Origin: Clostridiaceae bacterium | GTDB lineage: Bacteria > Bacillota > Clostridia > Peptostreptococcales > Peptostreptococcaceae | DNA length: 64,000 nt | Assembly: GCA_902362365.1 (NCBI GenBank) | Contig: CABIVQ010000008.1 | Coordinates: forward strand, 1-64,000 | Direction: 5' to 3' | Part shown: positions 28,673-37,509 of the stretch, piece by piece | How positions within the stretch are numbered: the first letter of the stretch is position 1 | Layout of the letters: every line of letters begins with the position of its first letter | Notes under the pieces: model-generated | What the model saw: the letters and a program-made list of their open reading frames with translations, nothing else | What the model was told of the DNA's origin: nothing | The model's database searches: none | Translations under genes and position numbers: made by a program

Positions 28673-29329
28673 ATGTTAGTAGTTTTAATTAGAAGTATTA
28701 TATTATATATTGCGGTATTAATATCCCTAAGGGTTATGGGAAAAGGTGAAATGGCAGAAATGAATTCCTATGATTTAGTTATAACATTACTAATTGCAGA
28801 TGTAGTTTCTATGCCTATGGAAAATAATAATATCCCTATGATTAATGGAATAGCTAGTTTAACTGGTTTAGTTTTAATGCAAACAATTATATCTTATCTT
28901 TCTTTAAAAAGCAGAAAATTTAATTCTTTTTTATGCGGTAAACCTTCTATTTTAATTAATAAAGGAAAGATTGATCAAAAAGAATTAAAAAAAGAAAGAA
29001 TAAGTATAGATGAACTCTTAGAACAACTTCGAGTTCAAGGTTTTTTTAATTTGAAAGAAGTACAGTATGCAATCTTAGAAACTGACGGAAATTTAAGTGT
29101 AGTTCCTTCTGGGAGTCACAGTGATTCTCCTTCAGTTACTTTTAAACATCTACCTATTTCTTTAATCATTGATGGTAGAATAATACATAGAAGTTTAAAA
29201 TCAATTAATAAAAATGAAGATTGGTTATTAGAAATTATAAAATCTAATCAAATTAATAATTTTAAGGATGTACTTATTTGTATCTTAGATGAATGTGATG
29301 AAATATTTATTCAAAAGAAGAAAATTTGA
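28673..29329 (+). CDS. DUF421 (YetF/YrbG-like) membrane protein
   Basis: 218 residues with three N-terminal membrane helices (about 5-75) and a soluble C-terminal DUF421 domain. The conserved motifs RVMGKGEMAEMNSYDLVITLLIADVVSMPME and RISIDELLEQLRVQGFFNLKEVQYAILETDGNLSV are those of the family, where RVMGKRE and a VQYAILE-like block are constant. Function unknown; B. subtilis homologues appear in sporulation contexts. It lies 20 bases upstream of a DUF4363 gene, a recurrent pairing in clostridia. AAAGGAG precedes the ATG. Confidence 0.85.
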   Translation: MLVVLIRSIILYIAVLISLRVMGKGEMAEMNSYDLVITLLIADVVSMPMENNNIPMINGIASLTGLVLMQTIISYLSLKSRKFNSFLCGKPSILINKGKIDQKELKKERISIDELLEQLRVQGFFNLKEVQYAILETDGNLSVVPSGSHSDSPSVTFKHLPISLIIDGRIIHRSLKSINKNEDWLLEIIKSNQINNFKDVLICILDECDEIFIQKKKI

Positions 29330-29349
29330 CAATATGGGGTGATTAACTT

Positions 29350-29730
29350 ATGAAGTCTGTAGTTGGTGTAATAGTATGGACTATTTTATTTGTACTATTA
29401 GGTATATATATAAATGATGAAGTCTATGAATTTACAGATAAGTATACATCTAACATAAACGTAATTGAACAGCATATAGAAAATGGTAATTGGAGTGAAG
29501 CTTCTAAAGAACTTGATTATTATTCAAAAGGATATTATAAGGAAAAAGAAATATGGTATAAAATATTAGATCATACTTATTTTGATGATATATGTTTATA
29601 CATTAATATTTTAAATAAATCAATTCTTACAGAAAATAAAACCCAATCTTTCATTGAGATAGAAAGAATAAAAATGACCTTTGACAATATTCTTGAAAGC
29701 GGAAAATTTGATATTAATCATATTTTCTAA
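29350..29730 (+). CDS. DUF4363-family protein
   Basis: 126 residues: one N-terminal membrane helix (about 4-19) and an outside-facing helical domain. Features NWSEASKELDYYSKGYYKEKEIWYKILDHTYFDDI and a terminal IERIKMTFDNIL helix fit DUF4363. Co-transcribed with the DUF421 gene (20-base gap, GGGGTG upstream). No enzymatic motif; a partner of the DUF421 protein at the membrane is likely but unproven. Confidence 0.78.
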   Translation: MKSVVGVIVWTILFVLLGIYINDEVYEFTDKYTSNINVIEQHIENGNWSEASKELDYYSKGYYKEKEIWYKILDHTYFDDICLYINILNKSILTENKTQSFIEIERIKMTFDNILESGKFDINHIF

Positions 29731-29792
29731 TCTTTTAATTTACTATAATATGGATACTTTATCATACAATAAAGTAATTAACTTAAATTAAA

Positions 29793-29848
29793 TAGTAACA
29801 AAAATAGCTAAGGGTTTTAAATTTACTACTTAGCTATTTTTGTTACTA
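29793..29848. terminator. Bidirectional terminator between DUF4363 gene and argG
   Basis: A perfect 20-bp stem (29793-29812 with 29829-29848), A-rich on one side and T-rich on the other, lies between two converging genes and can end both transcripts. Confidence 0.9.
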
Positions 29849-29861
29849 AATATTTATTTAC

Positions 29862-31082
29862 TTATTCTACTATTTCAGTTATTATATTTTTATTTAACTT
29901 CATCGCATTTATTTTTAAAGGCAATGTAAATAAATTTATAAATCCTTCAGCATCCTTATGATCATAAAGTTCGCTGTTTCCAAAAGAAGATATTCCTTGA
30001 TCATAAAGTGGTGAATCTGCAAATATCCCAGCAGGTTTAATATTTCCTTTATAGAGTCTTAATTTTACACTTCCATTTACATTTTTCTGAGTAGTATCTA
30101 TAAAAGCATCAATTGCTTCTCTTAACTTGCTATACCATAGTCCATTATATATAAGCTCTCCATACTTATAGGAAACAACTTGTTTGTAATGTAATGTTTC
30201 TTTGTCTAATGTAGCACTTTCTAATACATTATGTGCTTCATATAGAATAGTTCCTCCTGGTGTTTCATATATCCCTCTAGACTTCATTCCTACAAGTCTA
30301 TTTTCTAATATATCAACTACTCCTATTCCATGCTTAGAACCTAATTGGTCTAAAGTATAGACTAAACCAACTGGATCAAGCTCTTTTCCATTTACTTTCT
30401 TAGGTATACCTTGCTCAAAATATATTTCTACATACTCAGCTACATCACATCCATCTTCAGGATCTACTGTCTTTTTGTAAATATCTTTACTATGCTCATT
30501 TGCTAAGTCTTCAATATTTCCACCCTCAGTTGATACATGCCATAAATTATCATCTACTGAGTATATTTTTTCTTTAGTTGCTACAACAGGAACATTATGC
30601 TTTGCTGCATAATCTAATGCATCTTCTCTTGATTTTATATCCCATATTCTCCATGGAGCAATAACCTTTATTGTTGGGTCTAATGCTGCTATAGTTGCTT
30701 CAAATCTCACTTGATCATTTCCTTTTCCAGTACATCCATGACAAATATACTTTGCACCTTCCATTTGAGCTACTTCAACTAACTTTTTTGCTATTATTGG
30801 TCTAGCTAAAGAAGTCCCTAGTAAATACTTTCCTTCATACTTGGCTTCAGCTTTTATTGCTTGGTATATTGTTGTTGTAACGAACTCTTCTCTTAAGTCC
30901 TCTACATACGCTTTAATTGCTCCACTTTTAATTGCTTTTTCATGTATCCCATCCATTTTATCATCTTGACCAACATCCCCACAAACTGCAATTACATCTA
31001 TATCATAATTTTCTTTTAACCAAGGAATTATTATTGATGTATCTAATCCTCCTGAATATGCTAATACCACTTTTTCTTTCAT
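29862..31082 (-). CDS. argG: Argininosuccinate synthase
   Basis: 406 residues, normal for the family. It joins citrulline and aspartate with ATP hydrolysis in arginine biosynthesis. The PP-loop nucleotide motif [10 protein letters not shown] is at residues 9-18; [10 protein letters not shown] and [13 protein letters not shown] are further conserved blocks. No argH follows, so argininosuccinate lyase must be encoded elsewhere or be absent. GGGGGAAA precedes the ATG. Expression is expected to be governed by the unusual T-box leader upstream. Confidence 0.95.
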   Translation of the reverse strand: MKEKVVLAYSGGLDTSIIIPWLKENYDIDVIAVCGDVGQDDKMDGIHEKAIKSGAIKAYVEDLREEFVTTTIYQAIKAEAKYEGKYLLGTSLARPIIAKKLVEVAQMEGAKYICHGCTGKGNDQVRFEATIAALDPTIKVIAPWRIWDIKSREDALDYAAKHNVPVVATKEKIYSVDDNLWHVSTEGGNIEDLANEHSKDIYKKTVDPEDGCDVAEYVEIYFEQGIPKKVNGKELDPVGLVYTLDQLGSKHGIGVVDILENRLVGMKSRGIYETPGGTILYEAHNVLESATLDKETLHYKQVVSYKYGELIYNGLWYSKLREAIDAFIDTTQKNVNGSVKLRLYKGNIKPAGIFADSPLYDQGISSFGNSELYDHKDAEGFINLFTLPLKINAMKLNKNIITEIVE

Positions 31083-31121
31083 ATTTGTTTCCCCCTGTAT
31101 ATATATTTTTTGTAATAAATT

Positions 31122-31173
31122 AAAAGCCCCTTAGTCAAAATACTAAGAGGCGAAGTTTCGCGGTACCACTCTT
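31122..31173 (-). promoter_or_regulatory. Second T-box antiterminator/terminator module of argG
   Basis: On the minus strand AAGAGTGGTACCGCG (31159-31173) is a T-box sequence with the tRNA-acceptor-binding UGGU. It is followed by the terminator stem GCCTCTTAGT/ACTAAGGGGC (one G-U) and TTTTAATTT. Only about 50 bases separate it from the terminator of the first module, with no room for a Stem I of its own. Confidence 0.88.
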
Positions 31174-31223
31174 ATTGATAGTTTACTTATTAAAAATTAA
31201 TATCTTTATATTTAAATATAAAA

Positions 31224-31436
31224 AACGCCTCTTGGAAAACCAAGAGACGAATTAATATCCGCGTTACCACTCTAATTAATAAGATAAACTTATCCACTCT
31301 TTCTCTTAAGGCGAGACATGCCGACTATTTTACTATTTTCAAATAATCTTCTCCAAAGCTCTCTTCACTTAAATCTTTTTATTAGGCTTCCACCATCCCT
31401 AACTCTCTATAAAATCCATCTAAGCTACTTTCTTTT
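31224..31436 (-). promoter_or_regulatory. T-box leader: Stem I region and first antiterminator/terminator module
   Basis: Minus-strand order: an AGTAGC segment, AGAGAG and GGATGGTGGAAGCC typical of the upper Stem I, the descending strand GTGAAGAGAGCTTT, a Stem III-like hairpin GGCATGTCTCGCC, then the T-box AGAGTGGTAACGCGG (31259-31273) and a terminator with a 10-bp stem (CGTCTCTTGG pairing across TTTT) and TTTTTT. An AGA (Arg) codon in the GAAGAGAGC segment would suit argG, but GAG or AGC are also possible, so the specifier is not settled. T-box RNAs bind uncharged tRNA and then favour read-through. Confidence 0.9.
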
Positions 31437-31479
31437 TCATAGAATTTAGTATATTTAATTAAGTATATTTTATGAATTA

Positions 31480-31508
31480 ATAATAATTTATCATTAATAA
31501 TATTTCAA
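31480..31508 (-). promoter_or_regulatory. argG promoter
   Basis: TTGAAA (31503-31508) and TATTAT (31480-31485) on the minus strand with a 17-base spacer, located between the truA stop and the T-box leader. Confidence 0.65.
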
Positions 31509-31529
31509 CTCTATAAATAATTTTATATA

Positions 31530-32267
31530 TTAATATTTAACTTTATATAAAAATAATCCTTTAGATGGTGCAGTATCTGAGGCTTCTGCCCTATTTTTAA
31601 CTTCTAACATAGCCTTTATATCCTCTGGAGTCTTTTTTCTAAGACCTACATCAACTAACGCTCCTGCAATAATTCTTACCATATTATATAAAAATCCATT
31701 ACCTTCAATATAAATTTCTATTAAATTTTTATTTTCTTGTATTTCTATTGAATAGATTTCTCTTACATTGCTTTTCTTTTTCGATTTAGAAGAAGCAAAA
31801 CTTGTAAAGTCATGTTCTCCTATTAAAAATTTACTTCCTTCTCTCATAAGCTCTATATCAAGTTTCTTTTCAACATGATAAGAATATTTTCTATTAAAAG
31901 TATTGTGGAATTTATTATTGTCTATTCGATATAGATAAACCTTAGATTTTGCATTATATCTAGAATGGAATCTTTCTCCAACTTCTTCAATGTTCCTAAT
32001 AACAATATCTTCAGGTAAATACTCATATAAGTATTTTTGCATTTTTTCTATAGAATCAGTACTCTTTGTTTTAAAGTTTACAACTTGTCCATAAGAATGT
32101 ACTCCCATATCAGTTCTACCAGAACCTATTATTTCTATATCTTCATTTGCCATTTTAGAAAGAACTGCTTCAATCTTACCTTGTATCGTCATATCATTAT
32201 CTTTAAGCCTTTGGAATCCTTTATATCGAGATCCATCATATTCTACTGTCATTTTTATATTTCTCAT
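31530..32267 (-). CDS. truA: tRNA pseudouridine(38-40) synthase
   Basis: 245 residues of the TruA fold, which modifies U38-U40 in the anticodon stem. The catalytic Asp is in GSGRTDMGVHSYGQVVNF, followed by the KVYLYRIDN strand, EHDFTSFAS and the C-terminal GNGFLYNMVRIIAGALVDVG block. AGAGG before the ATG. It follows the histidine kinase gene by 30 bases and may be in the same transcript. Confidence 0.93.
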   Translation of the reverse strand: MRNIKMTVEYDGSRYKGFQRLKDNDMTIQGKIEAVLSKMANEDIEIIGSGRTDMGVHSYGQVVNFKTKSTDSIEKMQKYLYEYLPEDIVIRNIEEVGERFHSRYNAKSKVYLYRIDNNKFHNTFNRKYSYHVEKKLDIELMREGSKFLIGEHDFTSFASSKSKKKSNVREIYSIEIQENKNLIEIYIEGNGFLYNMVRIIAGALVDVGLRKKTPEDIKAMLEVKNRAEASDTAPSKGLFLYKVKY

Positions 32268-32297
32268 TTTTATCCTCTTTCTTCAATTTATAAAAAA

Positions 32298-33728
32298 CTA
32301 AATAGATTCAAGTATTTTATTTTTTAAAGTAAATGTAATAGTAGTGCCGACATCTTTTTCACTTTCTATTTTCATTTTACCACCATGAAGTTTCACTATC
32401 TCGTTACTAATAGCAAGTCCTAAACCACTACCTGATTTATTAATATCTTCTTGGAAAAATTTATCTAACACTTTTTCTAAATTTTCTTTTTTAATCCCTG
32501 AACCAGTATCCTTAACCTTAATTGTTGTAAATTCTTCGTCTTGAGATACTATAACATCTATTTCTCCTTCAGGCGGAGTAAATTTAATTGCATTTTGTAT
32601 TAAATTAATTAATACTTGTCGTAGTCTATTTTTATCACCTTGAATTGGGTTTAAATCTGCAACTTCAAATTTTGATAATAATTTTATATTATTTTCAATA
32701 GCTTTTACTTTTAGTTGATTAACAACTCCCTTTGCTAAGGCTTCTACATCTACTATGTCCACTTGAAGTCTTATTCTATCCGAAGATAATCTAGAGAAGT
32801 CTAACAATTCTTCAACTAATTTTATTAATCTTTCAGTCTCATCTTGAATAATTCCAAGACCTAAGTCTAGTTCATCTCTAGTTATATTTTCATATCCTAA
32901 AGTTTCACTCCAACCTTTTATTGAAGTTAAAGGCGTTCTTAGTTCGTGAGATATAGAAGATATAAACTCTTCTTTTAATCTTCTAGTTTTATCTATTTCA
33001 GTAGCCATATGCTCAAATGTTTGAGCCAGGTCTCCAATTTCATCATTCCTTATTTTCTTGTTCTTTAATTTAATATTGTAATTTCCATGAGCTAATTCAT
33101 TAGCAAATTCTTTTAATTCTCTTAGTGGTTGTATTAATGTTTCTGCAAATCTTAAACTTATAGATATTGTAATTAACAAAATAAATACGCCAGCAAGTAT
33201 AAGTCCAAGTACCAATTTAAAAATAGTTTTATCAATAGCATTTAAAGTAACTGTATATCTTACAACACCTTCTATTACGTTATTAACTTTTAATGGTACA
33301 GATATACTCATTAAATGTTCATTTGTATCTGTAATCCTATATGTATATGGTGTTAGATTACTTGAATCACGCAGTGCATTATCTACATCTTCATAATCAA
33401 CTTTTTCATTAGTTCTAAATCCATATTGGTCTATGATTAAGTTCTTATCTTTGTCTATTATTTGTACAGCATATTTTGAGTTAGCTCTCAATTTTTCCTT
33501 TTCAATAATATTATTAACCTTATATTCAAAGCTTGAAGACTCATTGCCTATAGTTGTATATGTATCTTTTGTATATGCAGCATGATTAGCCAAAGATTGT
33601 TTTACAGAATCATAGTAATAGTTTTGAATATAAAATATAAATAACCCTTCAAATAAGGCAATTGTTATGATAATTATTGTAAAATAATATTTAATTATCC
33701 TTCTTCTTAACCCTTCGAAATGTAACAC
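32298..33728 (-). CDS. Sensor histidine kinase of an OmpR-type two-component system
   Basis: 476 residues. Two membrane helices (about 14-33 and 170-190) bracket a 135-residue extracellular sensor region; HAMP domain about 190-245; HisKA with the phosphorylation site in FISSISHELRTPLTSIKGW; then HATPase_c with N box LIQNAIKFT, G1 VKDTGSGI and G2 GSGLGLAI. This is the PhoR/WalK-like architecture. The start is GTG at 33726-33728 with AAGGAAG upstream, 2 bases after the regulator gene. Signal unknown. Confidence 0.9.
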   Translation of the reverse strand: MLHFEGLRRRIIKYYFTIIIITIALFEGLFIFYIQNYYYDSVKQSLANHAAYTKDTYTTIGNESSSFEYKVNNIIEKEKLRANSKYAVQIIDKDKNLIIDQYGFRTNEKVDYEDVDNALRDSSNLTPYTYRITDTNEHLMSISVPLKVNNVIEGVVRYTVTLNAIDKTIFKLVLGLILAGVFILLITISISLRFAETLIQPLRELKEFANELAHGNYNIKLKNKKIRNDEIGDLAQTFEHMATEIDKTRRLKEEFISSISHELRTPLTSIKGWSETLGYENITRDELDLGLGIIQDETERLIKLVEELLDFSRLSSDRIRLQVDIVDVEALAKGVVNQLKVKAIENNIKLLSKFEVADLNPIQGDKNRLRQVLINLIQNAIKFTPPEGEIDVIVSQDEEFTTIKVKDTGSGIKKENLEKVLDKFFQEDINKSGSGLGLAISNEIVKLHGGKMKIESEKDVGTTITFTLKNKILESI

Positions 33729-33730
33729 TA

Positions 33731-34429
33731 CTAGTCTTCCTTTCTAAAACTATATCCATACCCCCATACTGTTTGTATATATTTAGGTTTAGATGGATCA
33801 TCTTCTATTTTATTTCTTATCCTTCTAATATTTACGTCAACAATTTTAAAGTCATATAAATAATTACTTCCCCAAACCTCTTTTAATATTTGATCTCTAC
33901 TTAATGATTGGCTACCATTTGTCATTAAGTATTTTACAATTGAAAATTCTGTCGGAGTAAGCTCAATCTCTTCATTATTTTTAAATAATTTTCTCTTATC
34001 AATATCAAGAACAAATGGGTGTGATACTATTTCATTTGTTTTAGTTTTATTTTCATCTTTTTTTATTCTTCTAAGCAATGCTGATACTCTCACTAATAAT
34101 TCCTTTATACTAAAAGGCTTTACCATATAGTCGTCAGCTCCAGAAATAAAACCTTCTATCTTATCTTCTTCTTGTGATTTAGCAGTAAGCATTATAACTC
34201 CTACTTGATCAAAGTTTTGTCTTATAAACTTACAAATTTCTATACCACTCATATCTGGTAACATGACATCTAAAAGTGCTATTGATATGTCATCTTCTTT
34301 AGATAATTTTTCTATAGCTTCACTTCCTGAACCAGCTTCAATAACTTCATAACCTTCTCTTTTTAGATTTATGCTAACAAAACTTCTAATTCCTATTTCA
34401 TCTTCTAATACTAATATTTTTTCCTTCAT
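33731..34429 (-). CDS. Response regulator, OmpR/PhoB family
   Basis: 232 residues: receiver domain with acidic pair E9/D10, phospho-acceptor in ALLDVMLPDMSG (Asp54 region), switch Thr in LTAKS and Lys in VKPF; a winged-helix DNA-binding domain from about 130 with LTPTEFSIVKYLM and VWGYGYSFRKED. Cognate partner of the adjacent kinase. GGGAGG before ATG. Its regulon cannot be told from the window; the Pho-box array at 49786-49855 makes a PhoP role conceivable but is not evidence by itself. Confidence 0.92.
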   Translation of the reverse strand: MKEKILVLEDEIGIRSFVSINLKREGYEVIEAGSGSEAIEKLSKEDDISIALLDVMLPDMSGIEICKFIRQNFDQVGVIMLTAKSQEEDKIEGFISGADDYMVKPFSIKELLVRVSALLRRIKKDENKTKTNEIVSHPFVLDIDKRKLFKNNEEIELTPTEFSIVKYLMTNGSQSLSRDQILKEVWGSNYLYDFKIVDVNIRRIRNKIEDDPSKPKYIQTVWGYGYSFRKED

Positions 34430-34446
34430 AAATATCCTCCCATATA

Positions 34447-35841
34447 TTATTCATATATTAAAGAAAAGTAATCCTTTAATGCTTCTTTTGTAATATCTAA
34501 TCTTTCTAATTCCTCTGTATCGTCAATACTTAGTGAAAAATTATATTTTTCTGTTTCTTTAAGAAGAATTGATGCTTGATTTACTAAGTTTATATTTTTA
34601 TTTTCATCAACTATATTTCTACTTGATGCCGTTATTGTAAATAAAGATTTTGATTTATTTCCTGTAGCATCATTGTAGCAGAACTTGAATAAAACATTAT
34701 CAAGGTTTTGCTCCTGTTCTATATAAATTTTGTTTGCTAAATTATTTGGTATAAGGAATTTATAATTATAATCGTAATTATAGTAAATTTGAATAGTAAA
34801 TAATAATCCTGAATTATCATCAGTTTTACCATTCCATCTATACCAACTAATATTCGCAGATGACTTTGATGTATAAGTATTTTCATTTAAACTTCCATTT
34901 AATATAGGAATATCTATTACCTTATCTTTGTTAATATCTTCTATAGGAATATAATAAGATTTCATAAGGTTCTTGTCATCATCTTTGAAAGCTTTCTTAA
35001 TAGATCCATTTTCAAGATAAATCATTTGTGTAAAATAACTACTATCTTTGATCATAGGAATATCAAGAACTACACCTCTTGTTGTTGCTCCTTTGACTTG
35101 GCTTGCTAAATTTCCAAATGTTATATATAAATCACTTATATTTTTTACATTCTCAAATTTAACATAATCTATTAACTTCATTTTATTATCAAAATTAAGT
35201 ATACTTACATACATTTCACTATTTTTATAATCATAGTTTACCATTAGAATATCTAAGATGTGATCATCATTAATATAACCAATCTTAATCTTCATATCAC
35301 TTAGATATCCTCTATTTTTAATCCATGTAGGTTCCGAATTATATACTTCTTGTACTTCTTCATCTATATACTTATATAAATATAATCTAGTTTTTGTCTT
35401 TTCTTTAATTGCTAACACAATTTCTTTATTTCCATCATTATCTAAATCATAGAAATTAGCATACTCAATAGATTCTCCTACTTTTAAAAGATTCACTTTC
35501 TCTTCATAAGTCCCATCATATTTCTGACTAAAAATCATAAACCCAACTTCATTTTCATTAGTGTTAAGATTTTTCTTTTTTTCGAAAGCAACTACTTCAT
35601 TTATATCATCATTGTTTAAATCTACTTTGTTTATTTCTCCTACATCCTGAGAATTAGAAGGTAATGATAATGATGCAGGCTTAACTAACATCTTATTTAT
35701 ACTATCATATAGTTCTTTATTTTCTTCATTGTAAATTGGCTTTTTATCTATCAAACTTTCCGGTGATTCACTGCTGGAGACACAACCAGTCATTAAGAGC
35801 ATAAGCGCCCCTAATAAAGCAGTGCTTTTAAATAACTTCAT
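34447..35841 (-). CDS. FG-GAP-like repeat lipoprotein
   Basis: 464 residues. Signal peptide with lipobox MTGC (Cys20), then repeated DxDxDG-like loops in beta-rich context: KVDLNNDDINEVVAF, FYDLDNDGNKEIVLA, KIGYINDDHILDILM and IEDINKDKVIDIPIL. Such loops are typical of FG-GAP/VCBS beta-propeller blades that bind calcium. It is placed directly before a response regulator and kinase and after an HD protein, so an accessory sensor role on the outer membrane face is plausible (inference). GGAGGAGC before the ATG. Confidence 0.72.
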   Translation of the reverse strand: MKLFKSTALLGALMLLMTGCVSSSESPESLIDKKPIYNEENKELYDSINKMLVKPASLSLPSNSQDVGEINKVDLNNDDINEVVAFEKKKNLNTNENEVGFMIFSQKYDGTYEEKVNLLKVGESIEYANFYDLDNDGNKEIVLAIKEKTKTRLYLYKYIDEEVQEVYNSEPTWIKNRGYLSDMKIKIGYINDDHILDILMVNYDYKNSEMYVSILNFDNKMKLIDYVKFENVKNISDLYITFGNLASQVKGATTRGVVLDIPMIKDSSYFTQMIYLENGSIKKAFKDDDKNLMKSYYIPIEDINKDKVIDIPILNGSLNENTYTSKSSANISWYRWNGKTDDNSGLLFTIQIYYNYDYNYKFLIPNNLANKIYIEQEQNLDNVLFKFCYNDATGNKSKSLFTITASSRNIVDENKNINLVNQASILLKETEKYNFSLSIDDTEELERLDITKEALKDYFSLIYE

Positions 35842-35851
35842 TCAGCTCCTC

Positions 35852-36475
35852 CTAATCTGAAACTTTCTTACAGTAATTCTTGAAATTTTCTATTCTATCA
35901 CATTCCTCTTTAATTTTAGACTCATTTAATTCACCTCTTCCAAGTCTATCACATTTTGATAAAAGTGCAACTTCTTCATAATCGCATTCTTTTAACATAT
36001 TTGATGGATCAAAGAATGGTAAGTTTTTATCAAAAAATAATGGTTGCATATGATATCTTACTAATTTACTTACTTTTACTTTAAAATCTTCATCTTTGCC
36101 TAATTTATCAAGTATATCATAGGCAATTTTTTCTCCTTCAACATCATGATTATATGATGTTAACCTTCCTTTTCTTAACTTTGTTGTTGTTAATTTACCC
36201 ATATCATGTAAAAGTGCTGCCCACATAAAAACTTCTTTGTTTTTAGAATGGTTTTTATTTTTTGCTGCTTCATCAACAACTAAAAGCACATGATTTAAAA
36301 CATTTCCTTCAGGATGATACTTTCTATTCTGATCTATCTCTGATAACTTCTTTATTAAATCAAAGGGCTGTTCGTCTAATTTTCCTTCTTTTATTAACCT
36401 TATAATTTCTTTTGATGGAATCTTAATTTCAAGTAAAATTTCATTAATTTTATAGTAATTGTCTATTGATGTCAT
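35852..36475 (-). CDS. HD-domain phosphohydrolase
   Basis: 207 residues from the ATG at 36473-36475 with AAGGGTG 7 bases upstream; an in-frame GTG nine bases earlier belongs to the ribosome binding site. HD-domain metal ligands are visible: HPEGNVLNHVL, then AALLHDMGKLTT, and further histidines in SYNHD and RYHMQP. The region resembles the HD part of bacterial CCA-adding enzymes, without the nucleotidyltransferase head. Substrate unknown. First gene of the operon with the FG-GAP lipoprotein and the two-component system. Confidence 0.8.
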   Translation of the reverse strand: MTSIDNYYKINEILLEIKIPSKEIIRLIKEGKLDEQPFDLIKKLSEIDQNRKYHPEGNVLNHVLLVVDEAAKNKNHSKNKEVFMWAALLHDMGKLTTTKLRKGRLTSYNHDVEGEKIAYDILDKLGKDEDFKVKVSKLVRYHMQPLFFDKNLPFFDPSNMLKECDYEEVALLSKCDRLGRGELNESKIKEECDRIENFKNYCKKVSD

Positions 36476-36533
36476 ATAATTCACCCTTTCCTTATATTAT
36501 CATAAAATTTACTTAATGTATTCTTTTAAATAA

Positions 36534-36572
36534 AAAATAAAAGCTTAGCATTTTAACTAAGCTCTTATTTAT
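36534..36572 (-). terminator. Terminator of the Lys-rich protein gene
   Basis: ATAAGAGCTTAG pairs with CTAAGCTTTTAT on the minus strand, followed by TTTTT. It lies about 75 bases after the stop of the gene at 36649. Confidence 0.75.
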
Positions 36573-36648
36573 ATTTTAACACTATATAAATCATTTATTT
36601 ATTTTTTTCTTTTATAAATAAAATAAATTTATAAGTATCAATAATTTT

Positions 36649-37434
36649 CTATTTTTTAGGGAAATTTTCTTTAGACCAAACTATATTTTCAACTCTTCTA
36701 TCATCTGTTTTTATTTCTTCAACTACCTCGATTTCCTGTACTTTATTTAAATTATCATTCTCTACTCCTCTAAAACTCCCTAAATCATTTTGATCTTCTA
36801 TATCTTCTAATATTTCTTCGCTTTCTTCTATTACATTCTGTTTAACTTCTAATGAATCTTCTTTATCGAATTTATCTGATTTTTTTGTTCTTCTTTTATG
36901 ACTGTGATTATTTGAATGTGATTTTTTATGATTCTTTGTATTTTTGTTTTCTGTTCCAGTATTATCTACTTTGTTTTCAACTTTATTTTCTATTATGTTA
37001 TCTACTTCATTGTCTATTGATTCATTTTTAGGATGAGTTTTTTTTGTATTTTTAGAATGAGCTTTTTTAGAGTGATTTTCTTTAGAATCAGTTTGTTTGC
37101 TATTAGTTTTTTTGTTTAAAGATGATTTTTTATTTTTAGACCCTTTTGTACTTTCTGATACTTCAGTTGTATCATCTTCTTTTTTGATTTTGCTTTTTTT
37201 TGCAGGTTTCTTTTTACCACCTAGGCCTAAATTAAACGGTCTATTTTTCTTTGCCCTAGGCTTAGCTTCTTCTAAACCAAATTCTTGTTTTTTATCATCT
37301 GGTACTAAATCATTTAATATTACTTCATTAAAATCTTCTTCGTAATTAGATTTGCTATCTACATTTTTATCTACTTGGTTAGAGTGTTTTTTTCTACTAC
37401 TTCTTTTATGATTATTATTTTTCATTCTAAGCAA
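36649..37434 (-). CDS. Low-complexity Lys/Ser/Asn-rich basic protein of unknown function
   Basis: 261 residues, unrecognised. The first two thirds are highly basic and repetitive (KKHSN, KKTNSK, NHSKKAHSKN, KNTKKTHPKN and similar), with His-Ser/Lys pairs that suggest nucleic-acid or wall-polymer binding; the last third is acidic (EESEEILEDIEDQNDL). No signal peptide or membrane helix, so it probably stays in the cytoplasm. The likely start is TTG at 37432-37434, 6 bases after AAGGGGGTG; the next ATG, 9 bases later, is too far from any ribosome binding site. The composition would make homologues hard to find. Follows the RlmL-type gene. Confidence 0.6.
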   Translation of the reverse strand: MLRMKNNNHKRSSRKKHSNQVDKNVDSKSNYEEDFNEVILNDLVPDDKKQEFGLEEAKPRAKKNRPFNLGLGGKKKPAKKSKIKKEDDTTEVSESTKGSKNKKSSLNKKTNSKQTDSKENHSKKAHSKNTKKTHPKNESIDNEVDNIIENKVENKVDNTGTENKNTKNHKKSHSNNHSHKRRTKKSDKFDKEDSLEVKQNVIEESEEILEDIEDQNDLGSFRGVENDNLNKVQEIEVVEEIKTDDRRVENIVWSKENFPKK

Positions 37435-37442
37435 TTAATACA

Positions 37443-37487
37443 CCCCCTTGAAATACTCTTTATAACATTTATATTCTTACAAGGGGG
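37443..37487 (-). promoter_or_regulatory. RBS-sequestering hairpin before the Lys-rich gene
   Basis: On the minus strand CCCCCTTG (37480-37487) is exactly complementary to CAAGGGGG (37443-37450), the latter being the ribosome binding site of the TTG-initiated gene. The loop is 29 bases. Folding would hide the ribosome binding site. In DNA this AT-rich, two 8-base GC-richer complementary blocks are unlikely to be accidental. Confidence 0.5.
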
Positions 37488-37509
37488 AAATTATCTTTAT
37501 TATTTTTAA

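Noticed and set aside
33731..34429. Naming the response regulator PhoP because of the Pho-box array
   Set aside because: The array is 15 kb away and no phosphate gene is in its operon; OmpR-type regulators are many in such genomes.
37097..37345. 82-codon plus-strand frame opposite the Lys-rich gene
   Set aside because: Its Phe/Leu/Ser composition is the complement of the Lys/Ser/Asn-rich coding strand, and no RBS is present.
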